Shown here: positions 33,105 through 40,986 of the stretch, one piece after another | How the letters are laid out: the number at the start of each line of letters is the position of its first letter | Numbering within the stretch: the first letter of the stretch is position 1 | Assembly: GCA_963734055.1 (NCBI GenBank) | Contig: CAVTFQ010000012.1 | Coordinates: 1-64,000 of the forward strand | Direction of reading: 5' to 3' | From: CAIWHR01 sp963734055 | GTDB taxonomy: Bacteria; Pseudomonadota; Gammaproteobacteria; Burkholderiales; Casimicrobiaceae | Length of the DNA stretch: 64,000 nucleotides | Notes under the pieces: generated by a model | Told to the model about the DNA's origin: nothing | What the model saw: the letters and a program-made list of their open reading frames with translations, nothing else | The model's database searches: none | Translations under genes and position numbers: made by a program

Positions 33105-34793
33105 GTGTCGCCTTCCTTTAACCCGCCACGGCACTGGCCGCGTCGGGTGTCCGTCGCTCTTCTATCGCTGACGCTTGCATTCGCGCCGGCCGCGCCGTTG
33201 CCGGTGGCGCCGGCATCCGCGCAGACCCCGCCGGCCGCGGCTAAGCAGACGCCACCGGCCGCAACGGCGCAGACCCCACCGGCCGCGGCTGCGCAGACCC
33301 CGCCCCCGGCCGCAACCGCGGCTCTTCCGGAATTCGGAGGCGCGATCCCGCCTTCGCCTGCGCCGGCACCCCCGCGGATCGTGCCGCCCGTGCAATGGGC
33401 GCTGCCCGACTTGGGCGATGCCTCGCAGGCGGACATGTCGCCGAGGCAGGAGCGCAAGCTCGGCGAGGCGGTCGTGCGGCAGATTCGCGCGGGCGGCGGT
33501 TACATGAACGACCCCGAGGTCAACGACTATCTCAATAACCTGGGTCGCCGCCTGGCGTTCGCGACCAACGACGGCGGTATCGACTTCGAATTCTTCGCCG
33601 TTCCCGATCCGTCGATCAACGCATTTGCGCTGCCGGGCGGCTTCGTCGGCGTCAACACGGGGCTTATCCTGCTCGCGCAAAGCGAGTCCGAGCTCGCGAG
33701 CGTGCTCGCCCACGAAATCTCGCACGTCACGCAGCACCACCTCGCCCGGATGATTTCGGCGCAGCGCGATTCGATGTTGATGTCGCTCGCGGGTATGGCG
33801 GTCGCCGTGCTTGCGGCGCGTGCCGGTGGGAGTTCTGGCGGCGACGTCGCGTCGGCGGCGGTGGCCGCGAGCCAGGCGATGTCGATGCAGAATCAACTGA
33901 ACTTCACCCGGGCGAACGAATACGAGGCCGACCGCATCGGCATTCAGCGGCTCGTGGCCGCAGGGTTCGACCCCGGAGCCATGGCCGTTTTCATGAAGCG
34001 CCTCCAGAAGGCGACGCGATTCTCGGACGGCAAGGCCCCCAGTTACCTGCGCACGCACCCGTTGACGACGGACCGCATCGCCGAAGCCGAGGCGCGCGCG
34101 GCGAGCGTGCCCTTCCGCCAGGTGCCCGACTCGCTCGATTTCCAGATGGTCCATGCGCTGCTGCGAAGCTACGAGGGCGAAAGCCGGGAGGCGGTGGCAT
34201 TCTTCGACGATGCGATCGCCGAGCGGAAATACAGCAGCGAAGTCGCGGCGCGCTACGGGCTCGTCGCCTCGTTGTTGCGTGACAAGAACTACGCGCGGGC
34301 GAAGGTCGAACTTGCCACGTTGGACAAGATTGCGCCGCCGCACCCGATGATCGACGCGATCGCCGGGCATGTGTATCTCGAGTCGGGCGACGCGCTGGCC
34401 GCCGTCAACCGTTTCAAGTCCGCGCTCGACCGGTATCCGAACAAGATGCAGCTCGTCTACGACTATCCGGAAGCGCTGATGCAGGTGGGTCGGAACGCCG
34501 ATGCCGCTGCGTTCATCGAGCGGCAAATCGAGCGCTTCAGGTATGACGGACAGCTGCACCAGATCGCCGCGCGCGCCTACGCCAATCTCAACCAGCAGAC
34601 GATGGTGCATCGACACCTGGCCGAGTATTACGCGTGGCAGGGCGATTTGCGTGGCGCGATCGGTCAGCTCGAGCTCGCCATCCGGTCCAAGGACGGCGAC
34701 TTCTTTCAGATGTCCGTGGTGGAGGCGCGGCTGCGCGAGTTGCGCCGGGAGGCCTCCGAGCAGGATACCCCCGGATTCGGAAAATCCGGCTGA
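33105..34793 (+). CDS. bepA: M48 family metalloprotease with TPRs, BepA-like
   Basis: From the GTG at 33105 the protein has 562 residues; the open frame begins at 32961. A signal peptide (VSVALLSLTLAFAPAAPL) is followed by an unusual tract with four copies of a QTPPAA-like repeat (about residues 41-70). The M48 domain follows with DPSINAFALPGGFVGVNTGL, the zinc motif HEISH (203-207) and the third ligand region NEYEADRIGIQRL. The C-terminus is a TPR solenoid. BepA works in the periplasm on LptD/BamA assembly and degrades stalled substrates. A TonB-like gene follows. Confidence 0.93.
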   Translation: MSPSFNPPRHWPRRVSVALLSLTLAFAPAAPLPVAPASAQTPPAAAKQTPPAATAQTPPAAAAQTPPPAATAALPEFGGAIPPSPAPAPPRIVPPVQWALPDLGDASQADMSPRQERKLGEAVVRQIRAGGGYMNDPEVNDYLNNLGRRLAFATNDGGIDFEFFAVPDPSINAFALPGGFVGVNTGLILLAQSESELASVLAHEISHVTQHHLARMISAQRDSMLMSLAGMAVAVLAARAGGSSGGDVASAAVAASQAMSMQNQLNFTRANEYEADRIGIQRLVAAGFDPGAMAVFMKRLQKATRFSDGKAPSYLRTHPLTTDRIAEAEARAASVPFRQVPDSLDFQMVHALLRSYEGESREAVAFFDDAIAERKYSSEVAARYGLVASLLRDKNYARAKVELATLDKIAPPHPMIDAIAGHVYLESGDALAAVNRFKSALDRYPNKMQLVYDYPEALMQVGRNADAAAFIERQIERFRYDGQLHQIAARAYANLNQQTMVHRHLAEYYAWQGDLRGAIGQLELAIRSKDGDFFQMSVVEARLRELRREASEQDTPGFGKSG

Positions 34794-34918
34794 GTGCAGT
34801 CAGGCGGCGTGGCCGGCCCGAACGGGCGCGCCCCGCGTGCTCGGCCGCCGGTCGACCCTGGGACACGGTGACTGCGGCTCGTTCGGTTGCGCTTCGCAGA
34901 ATGCAGGATGAGTGATCG

Positions 34919-35884
34919 ATGCGCCATTGGGTCGACGCGCACGCTGGCCGGGACGAGGTGGTCCGGGTACCCACCCTAGCGCTGGCCATTGCCCTCTCGC
35001 TGGCGGTTCACCTTGCCGTGCTTCTCGTCGGTCCGCCCCGGGCACGGCTGTTCGCCTCCTGGGACCGCGGGCCGGAGACGGCGGGCGACCGGTTGGCGGT
35101 GAGGTTGGTGGCAAGTGCGGGACCGGCCAAATCCGAGCGCAGCGATCCGCTTCAGCAGAAGGCGGATCCGGCGCGCGACGCTGCGCGGTCACCCCAGGCG
35201 CCGTCCCGGGCGGCGCGAGCGCAAGTCGCGACCGCCTCCGGGATTGCGACGGCCCGTCGCAGCCCACCGTCCGCCGCAGTTCCATCGCTGGCCAAGCCGA
35301 AGATCAACGCGCCTCCTCCGCCCACGCCGGCCCCAATGCCGCCTGCGGCACCGCAGGTCGTTCCAACGATTCCGCTGGCGGTGGCACTGGCTCAGACCGA
35401 ATTGCCGACGGGCGTCAATTCGTCGGGCGACCTTTGGAGCTATGTCCAAGCGCGGCGCAGCGAGCGCGGCGCGGAATCGGACGTTCCTGACAACGTATCG
35501 CCCTTGCGGCGTGCCAGCCCGGTCGACAGCGTTCCCGTCTCGGCGGCCGGAGCCCTCAGCCAGGATTTGAAGGGCGGGGGGATATTCGAGATCAGGCGAA
35601 TGGACTATGACGACGCCGAGTTCGTCTTCTATGGCTGGAACGACGCCCGCCACCTCAGGACGCCGGAGCGCGTCGAGGTGCGCAAAGGCGATAACAGCGA
35701 CATGCGCATCGCCGTGGTGCGCCGGATGATCGACATCATTCGCGAGTATTCCCGGGAGGATTTCGTCTGGCGATCGAAGCGAAGCAACCGCGACTACGTG
35801 CTTTCCGCGCGTGCGTCAGACACCCCCGCGCTGGAGGATTTCCTGATGCGCGAATTCTTCGATCTTCGGGGCGAGTCGAGGTAG
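34919..35884 (+). CDS. TonB-like proline-rich membrane-anchored protein, C-terminal domain unknown
   Basis: The protein has 321 residues. One N-terminal TM helix (VPTLALAIALSLAVHLAVLLVG) contains the Ser-x-x-x-His face seen in TonB. Residues about 50-190 are a disordered Ala/Pro linker (KINAPPPPTPAPMPPAAP). The C-terminal about 110 residues (GGGIFEIRRMDYDDAEFVFYGWN...MRIAVVRRMIDIIREYSREDF) do not look like the canonical TonB C-terminal domain. No exbB/exbD is adjacent. Possible roles are an envelope-spanning scaffold or energy transducer; the neighbours bepA and the SIMPL gene suggest envelope maintenance. Family not recognised beyond this. Confidence 0.72.
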   Translation: MRHWVDAHAGRDEVVRVPTLALAIALSLAVHLAVLLVGPPRARLFASWDRGPETAGDRLAVRLVASAGPAKSERSDPLQQKADPARDAARSPQAPSRAARAQVATASGIATARRSPPSAAVPSLAKPKINAPPPPTPAPMPPAAPQVVPTIPLAVALAQTELPTGVNSSGDLWSYVQARRSERGAESDVPDNVSPLRRASPVDSVPVSAAGALSQDLKGGGIFEIRRMDYDDAEFVFYGWNDARHLRTPERVEVRKGDNSDMRIAVVRRMIDIIREYSREDFVWRSKRSNRDYVLSARASDTPALEDFLMREFFDLRGESR

Positions 35885-36007
35885 CATGTGCTTGTTCCTG
35901 CCGTCCGGTCGGCGATCGCGACGTCGCGCAAGCAATGGACCATGCCCGGCGCATCGCACGGGCAGGCAGCCGCATTGAAGAGTGCGGCAGAACCTTCGTG
36001 AGGTTAC

Positions 36008-36718
36008 ATGCTCCGCGCCGCGATCCTCGCCCTCTGTCTGTTCCCGCTTGCCGCGCTTGCGCAGCCTGCCCCGCTGCCTCCGTTCCAGAACGTCGTCACG
36101 CTCGACGCGAGCGCGACCGCTGACGTCCCGGTCGACACGCTGACCATCACGCTGTTCACCGAGGAGCAGGGTGCCGACCCGGCCGAGCTGGCGACGCGCG
36201 CGAATGTGCGCCTCGAGCAGGCGCTGGCGCGCGCGAAAGGCGAGCCAAGTGTCGAGGCGCGGTCGGGCAATTACCAGACCACGCCCTCCTACGATCGCGC
36301 GGGCCAGATCACCGGGTGGCGCCTGCGCGCCGAGTTGATTCTCGAAAGCCGCGACTTCAAGGCGGCGAGCGCGCTTGCGGGCATGCTGCAGCCCGCGATG
36401 AAGCTCGGCGCGATGAACTTCTCGCTCTCCCGCGCGGCGCGCGAGAAGGCCGAGGCTTCGCTCCTGACCCAGGCGCTTCGCAACTACCAGGCGCGCGCCG
36501 AGGCAATCGCCAGGACGCTCGGATTCCCGGGCTACTCGCTCGGAACGATCGCGGTGCGAACCGAGGGCCCGACGATCCATCCGGTCGCCTACCGGGGAAT
36601 GGCGGCCGCCGCGATGGCCGACGGCGGAGCGGCCCCGCCGCCACCGCCGATCGAAGGCGGCAAGAACGCCGTCACCGTGGTCGTTTCCGGCACCGTCATC
36701 CTGGGCCCGGCGAAATAG
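36008..36718 (+). CDS. SIMPL domain (DUF541) periplasmic protein
   Basis: The protein has 236 residues. A cleavable signal (MLRAAILALCLFPLAALAQP) leads into the SIMPL/DUF541 domain: VVTLDASATADVPVDTLTIT, SGNYQTTPSYDRAGQITGWRL, LSRAAREKAEASLLTQAL and the terminal VTVVVSGTVILG. YggE-type members protect against oxidative stress, but the mechanism is unclear. It lies 120 bp after the TonB-like gene. Several GC-rich palindromes follow the stop. Confidence 0.92.
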   Translation: MLRAAILALCLFPLAALAQPAPLPPFQNVVTLDASATADVPVDTLTITLFTEEQGADPAELATRANVRLEQALARAKGEPSVEARSGNYQTTPSYDRAGQITGWRLRAELILESRDFKAASALAGMLQPAMKLGAMNFSLSRAAREKAEASLLTQALRNYQARAEAIARTLGFPGYSLGTIAVRTEGPTIHPVAYRGMAAAAMADGGAAPPPPPIEGGKNAVTVVVSGTVILGPAK

Positions 36719-36802
36719 CGCGACCGCCGGATCCGGCCTCCGGCCACGTCGCCGCCCCGGTGGCGGCGCCGCGATCCCGCCTGCCGTTCGTCGGCTGACG
36801 CT

Positions 36803-36828
36803 CGCACCTGTCAAATCTGACAGGTGCG
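36803..36828. promoter_or_regulatory. perfect 11-bp inverted repeat upstream of NarL-type regulator
   Basis: CGCACCTGTCA - AATC - TGACAGGTGCG, without mismatch, lies 64 bp before the regulator ATG. No T-run follows on either strand, so an operator is more likely than a terminator. Confidence 0.6.
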
Positions 36829-36891
36829 GAGCGGAAGCCGAGCGCGCTAACCTCTGCATCGTCGCCACGGGGCGCACGTCGAGGGGAGCCC

Positions 36892-37539
36892 ATGAAGATC
36901 CTGGTGATCGACGACCACCCGCTCATTCGGGATGCACTGTCGCAGCTCCTGCCGCAACTCGACGACGGGATCGTCGTGCGGAACGCCGCCGACGCCGCCA
37001 CCGCGACGACGATCCTCGACAACGAGCCGGACGTCGCGCTGATCCTCCTCGACCTCGCGCTGCCCGGCACGCGCGGGCTCGACCTCCTCTCCGACCTCAT
37101 GCAGGATTATCCGGGCGTGCCCGTCGTCGTACTGTCGGCGACGCACGATCGTGCGACGGTGAACGCGTCCCTCGCCGCCGGCGCGCGCGGCTTCATCGCG
37201 AAGACGGCCGACGCCCGCGAACTGCTGGATGCCGTCCGGCAGTCGATCGCGGGGCTCGAGTACCTGACACCCGATATCACGCTCGAGCGCGACGGCGACG
37301 GCGTGCGGATCGCCCCCGGCGCGCTCGGACTCACGCCGCGCCAGTCCGACGTGCTGATGCTCCTCGTCCAGGGCAAGCCCAACAAGCTGATCTGCCGCGA
37401 CCTCAAGCTGTCCGAGGGCACGGTCAAGGTCCACGTGAGCGCGATCCTCAAGCGGCTCAACGTGCGCACCCGCGCCCAGGCGGTCGCCTCGCTCGCCCGC
37501 CGCGGCATCAGCGTCGAGACGCTCGCCGCGCGCCGCTGA
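36892..37539 (+). CDS. NarL/FixJ (LuxR-type) response regulator
   Basis: The protein has 215 residues. The receiver has the phospho-acceptor Asp54 in LILLDLALPG and the conserved Lys in GFIAKTADA. The LuxR-type HTH is LTPRQSDVLMLLVQGKPNKL...GTVKVHVSAILKRLNV. GAGGGGAG precedes the ATG. The hybrid kinase begins 2 bp after its stop, so the two form one signalling unit. Target genes are unknown. Confidence 0.96.
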   Translation: MKILVIDDHPLIRDALSQLLPQLDDGIVVRNAADAATATTILDNEPDVALILLDLALPGTRGLDLLSDLMQDYPGVPVVVLSATHDRATVNASLAAGARGFIAKTADARELLDAVRQSIAGLEYLTPDITLERDGDGVRIAPGALGLTPRQSDVLMLLVQGKPNKLICRDLKLSEGTVKVHVSAILKRLNVRTRAQAVASLARRGISVETLAARR

Positions 37540-37541
37540 CG

Positions 37542-39371
37542 ATGAAGGCGGCCGCGGCGATCGCGCCGCCGCTTCTTGCCCGCGCCCGCGCCGACCAGGT
37601 CGCGGTGCTGTACCGGTCATGGCATCGCACGACGGCGTCGATGGCGCTCGGCGCCGCAATCCTCTGCCTCGTGCTGTGGGATCGCGAGGACGCGGCGGTG
37701 ATGGCGCTCTGGTTCGCCGCAATTCTCGCGAACCAGGCATGGCGGGGCGTCCTCGCCCGCGCGTATCGTCGCACGCGCCCCGGCGTGGCGGAGGCGCCGC
37801 GCTGGGGTCGCTACTGGGCCGCGGGCTCGACGGTCGCCGGCGCGCTGTGGGGCGTCGCCGCCGTCGCCATGTTCCCGGCGTCGCCGCCGCATCAGGCGCT
37901 CCTGATCGTGTGCATCTTCAGCGTCATCCTGGGCGGCCTCAACCTGACCGCGGTCTACAAGCCGTCGTTCTACGGGTTCGCGCTGGCCGCGCTCGTCCCG
38001 CTGATCGCGCGCGTCGCGCTCGAGAGCGGACAGGTCCACGTCTTCACCGCCCTCGTGCTGCTCGTCGTTCTCGTATTCGTCCTGTCGTTCGGCCGCCAGT
38101 TGAACGACATGCTGACGCAGTCGCTCGCGATCCGCTACGAGAACGTCGACCTGATCGAGCGTCTCACCGCGCGCCAGCGCGAGGCCGAGTCCGCGCGCGC
38201 CGCCGCCGAAGCCGCCAATCGCGCGAAGAGCCAGTTCCTCGCCGCCGCGAGCCACGACTTGCGCCAGCCGCTGCATGCCATGGGTCTCTACTCCGCCGCG
38301 CTTTCGGCGAAGGCGCGCGACCCCGAGATGCAGCCGCTCGCGGCAAGCATCCACGCTTCGGTCGAGGCGCTCGAAACGCTGTTCGGGCAGCTGCTCGACC
38401 TGTCCCGGCTCGACGCCGGCGCGATGCAGCCCGACCGTGGCGAGATCGCGCTTGCGCCGCTGTTCGCCCGTCTCGCCGCCGACTTCGGGCCCCAGGCGTC
38501 CGCTCGCGGTCTTGCACTGCGCGTCGTGCCCACACGCTGGAGCGTCGATTCCGATCCCGTGCTTCTCGAGCGCATCCTCCGCAACCTCCTCGCGAACGCG
38601 CTGCGCTACACGCGCTCGGGCGGCGTCGTGCTCGGAACTCGCCGCCGCGGCGCGACGCTGCGGGTCGATATCGTGGACACGGGGATCGGCATCGGCCCAT
38701 CCGATCGCGAGCGGATCTTCGACGAATTCGTGCGCGTCGGATCCGGCGCGCGGCACGAGGCCGGCCGCGGCATGGGACTCGGGCTCGCCATCGTCCGCCG
38801 GCTGTGCGCGCTGCTCGACCACCCGCTCGCGCTTGCATCGAACCCGGGGCGCGGCTCGCGCTTCTCCGTGACGCTGCCGCGCATCGCGCAGCACCGGCGG
38901 CGCGCGGAACCGCCGATCCGCGAGCGTGAATCGGAGATCGACTCGCTCCCCGCGAGCTTCGCCGGACGCTCCGTCGCCGTCGTCGACGACGATCCGGCCG
39001 TGGTCGCGGCGATGAGCACCCTCTTCGCCTCGTGGGGGGCGCGGGTCGCCGGCGGCGAGGATGCGGTTTCGGTGCAACGCGCACTTCGTGGCGCTGCGCC
39101 GGATCTGATCGTCGCGGACCTGCGCCTGGCGGAGGGCGGCTCGGGCATCGACTCGATCGCCACCCTGCGTCGCGCCCACGGCGAGGCGACGCCCGCGCTG
39201 ATCGTCTCCGGCGACACGGGCGACGAGGCCCTCGCGGAGGCGCGCGCCGCCGGGATCACGATGCTGGCAAAGCCCGTCGTCGCGTCGGCGCTCCGCCTCG
39301 CCGCCGAACGTGCGATGGCGGCGAACGGCACCGAGAACCGACGCCGGACCGGCATCGCCATCGCAGGCTGA
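37542..39371 (+). CDS. hybrid sensor histidine kinase/response regulator
   Basis: The protein has 609 residues. The N-terminal about 190 residues form about six TM helices with little periplasmic loop, so the sensed cue is probably in the membrane. A coiled coil (TARQREAESARAAAEAANRAKSQ, about 209-231) leads to the HisKA box SHDLRQPLHAMG (His238), then the ATPase with NLLANALRY, VDIVDTGIGIG and GMGLGLAIVRRL. A C-terminal receiver (about 475-600) has the DDDP acidic cluster and Asp in LIVADLRLAEGG. The SHDLRQPLHA form is typical of kinases paired with LuxR-type regulators. Confidence 0.94.
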   Translation: MKAAAAIAPPLLARARADQVAVLYRSWHRTTASMALGAAILCLVLWDREDAAVMALWFAAILANQAWRGVLARAYRRTRPGVAEAPRWGRYWAAGSTVAGALWGVAAVAMFPASPPHQALLIVCIFSVILGGLNLTAVYKPSFYGFALAALVPLIARVALESGQVHVFTALVLLVVLVFVLSFGRQLNDMLTQSLAIRYENVDLIERLTARQREAESARAAAEAANRAKSQFLAAASHDLRQPLHAMGLYSAALSAKARDPEMQPLAASIHASVEALETLFGQLLDLSRLDAGAMQPDRGEIALAPLFARLAADFGPQASARGLALRVVPTRWSVDSDPVLLERILRNLLANALRYTRSGGVVLGTRRRGATLRVDIVDTGIGIGPSDRERIFDEFVRVGSGARHEAGRGMGLGLAIVRRLCALLDHPLALASNPGRGSRFSVTLPRIAQHRRRAEPPIRERESEIDSLPASFAGRSVAVVDDDPAVVAAMSTLFASWGARVAGGEDAVSVQRALRGAAPDLIVADLRLAEGGSGIDSIATLRRAHGEATPALIVSGDTGDEALAEARAAGITMLAKPVVASALRLAAERAMAANGTENRRRTGIAIAG

Positions 39372-39381
39372 GCCCGCCCGA

Positions 39382-39412
39382 AAAAAAAGAGACCCGGCGC
39401 GAGGCCGGGTCC
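39382..39412 (-). terminator. rho-independent terminator of the Spy/CpxP-like gene
   Basis: GACCCGGC (39392-39399) and GCCGGGTC (39405-39412) form an 8-bp stem with a 5-nt loop. On the minus strand an eight-T run follows, complementary to AAAAAAAA at 39382-39389. It sits just after the hybrid kinase stop on the other strand. Confidence 0.85.
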
Positions 39413-39484
39413 CACCGAGTCGGCTTGCGGTATCCCGTGCGCGAGCCGGAGACTCGCACCCGGGCGCCGACATCGATCTCGAAA

Positions 39485-40033
39485 TCAGTTGCCTTGCGTC
39501 GCGGCGCGCTCCTGCAGCCGCTGCTGCATCCGTTGACGGAATGCGTCGATCCGCGCCAACCGCTGCTGCAGCATGTCCTTGACGACCGCCTTCTGCTCCG
39601 GCGAGAAAGTCGCATAGAGCGCGAGCCACGCGGCACGGACTTCCTTGTGCAGCGCCGCGCCCTGCTCCCGCACGCCGTCCGCCACGGCCGACACCGCCGC
39701 GAGGTCGGGCTCGGGTTTCGCAAGCTCCGCCGCGAGCGCGTCATGCGCCTTCTGGTGCAGCGCGCGGCCGGTCTCGCGCGCCGCCTTCGACTGCGCGAGC
39801 GCCGCGTCGAACATTCCGCTCTGCGACGTATTGAGGTTGAGCTTCGCCCGCGCGCGAGCGATCAGCTGACCGATCATCTCCTCGCCGCCCGGCCCCGTCA
39901 TTCCGTGATGCGGGCCGCCGGGCCCGAAGCCGGGGCCGACGGGCTGCCCGAACGCGGCGCAGGCAAAGGCGAACGTGAAGGCCGCGGCCGTTACGGTCGC
40001 GAAGCGGCGTCGGTGGAACGAATTGCCGAGCAT
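39485..40033 (-). CDS. Spy/CpxP-like periplasmic protein
   Basis: The protein has 182 residues from the ATG at 40033, which has AAGGA 7 bp upstream. A signal peptide (FATVTAAAFTFAFACAAFG) precedes a Gly/Pro/His-rich stretch (GPGFGPGGPHHGMTGPGG) and an all-helical Spy/CpxP-type domain, with ATFSPEQKAVVKDMLQQRLARID near the end in place of the LTxxQ motif. Such proteins are ATP-independent periplasmic chaperones or sensors of metals and misfolding. It is divergent from an OmpR/EnvZ-like pair, as cpxP is from cpxRA in enterobacteria. Confidence 0.82.
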   Translation of the reverse strand: MLGNSFHRRRFATVTAAAFTFAFACAAFGQPVGPGFGPGGPHHGMTGPGGEEMIGQLIARARAKLNLNTSQSGMFDAALAQSKAARETGRALHQKAHDALAAELAKPEPDLAAVSAVADGVREQGAALHKEVRAAWLALYATFSPEQKAVVKDMLQQRLARIDAFRQRMQQRLQERAATQGN

Positions 40034-40184
40034 GAAGAATCCTTTCGTAATGGGTGAGAAGGGGAAACGCGGCGCCATGCTGCGCGCTGCTCATGGCTTC
40101 CATTGCGTTGGATGGCCGATTGTCGCACCGGGTTCGCGCTGCGGTCCCCTCGATTGCAACCGGTCGTTGCCCCGCTGCGCCGGC

Positions 40185-40200
40185 GTTACAATCGGTTACA
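40185..40200. promoter_or_regulatory. direct repeat GTTACA-N4-GTTACA, putative OmpR-family box
   Basis: GTTACA at 40185-40190 and 40195-40200 gives a 10-bp period, the head-to-tail spacing bound by OmpR/PhoB regulators (known for the family). It lies 43 bp before the response regulator ATG and 152 bp before the divergent Spy/CpxP-like ATG. Confidence 0.6.
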
Positions 40201-40242
40201 ACGCGCACGCCGCAGCGGCGGGGCGGAATCGTCTAATTCGGC

Positions 40243-40986
40243 ATGGTCCAACGCAATCCCGCGCCGCCCAAGATCCTGGTCGTCGACGACGACGTGCGTC
40301 TGCGCGACCTCCTGTCGCGGTACCTGACCGAACAGGGTTTCGAGGTCGCGACGCTGCCCGATGCGCGCGACCTCGACAAGAAGTTGCAGCGCGATCCGCC
40401 ACGCCTGATCGTGCTCGATCTCATGTTGCCGGGCGAAGACGGCCTCGCCGTCTGTCGCCGGCTGCGCGGCGCCGGCGAGAACGTGCCGATCATCATGCTG
40501 ACGGCGAAGGGCGAGGACGTCGACCGGATCGTCGGGCTCGAAATGGGTGCCGACGACTACCTGCCGAAGCCCTTCAACCCGCGCGAGCTCGTCGCGCGGA
40601 TCCATGCGGTGCTTCGCCGCCACACCGAGCGCCTCGCGCCCGGCGCGCCCGCAACGGACGGCAAGACTCCCTTCGGTCCATTCGTGCTCGATTTCGCGGC
40701 GAGGACGCTGAGTCGTGACGGCGATGAAATCCATCTCACGACCGGAGAATTCTCGCTCGTCCGCGTGTTCGCGCAACATCCGCGGCAGCCGCTCGCGCGC
40801 GAAAAGCTCATGCTGCTCGCCCGCGGCCGCGACCACGACGTGTTCGACCGTGCGATCGACGTCCAGGTCTCGCGGCTGCGCAAGCTGATCGAGCCCGACC
40901 CCGCCAATCCCCGCTACATCCAGACCGTGTGGGGCTTCGGGTACGTCTACGTCCCCGACGACGCTCCCGCCGGACCAGCGCCGTGA
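40243..40986 (+). CDS. OmpR-family response regulator
   Basis: The protein has 247 residues. The receiver has the acidic triad VVDDD, the phospho-acceptor Asp59 in LIVLDLMLPGEDG, and the Lys in DYLPKPFNPREL. The winged helix contains HLTTGEFSLVRVFAQHPRQPL and the recognition region AIDVQVSRLRKLIEPDP...IQTVWGFGYVYVPD. The sequence is closest to OmpR proper of betaproteobacteria. It is coupled to the kinase gene by a GTGA overlap. Confidence 0.95.
   Translation: MVQRNPAPPKILVVDDDVRLRDLLSRYLTEQGFEVATLPDARDLDKKLQRDPPRLIVLDLMLPGEDGLAVCRRLRGAGENVPIIMLTAKGEDVDRIVGLEMGADDYLPKPFNPRELVARIHAVLRRHTERLAPGAPATDGKTPFGPFVLDFAARTLSRDGDEIHLTTGEFSLVRVFAQHPRQPLAREKLMLLARGRDHDVFDRAIDVQVSRLRKLIEPDPANPRYIQTVWGFGYVYVPDDAPAGPAP

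Noticed and set aside
39382..39412. Hairpin as a terminator for the hybrid kinase on the plus strand
   Set aside because: The run of A precedes the stem on that strand and no T-run follows; it fits the minus-strand gene instead.
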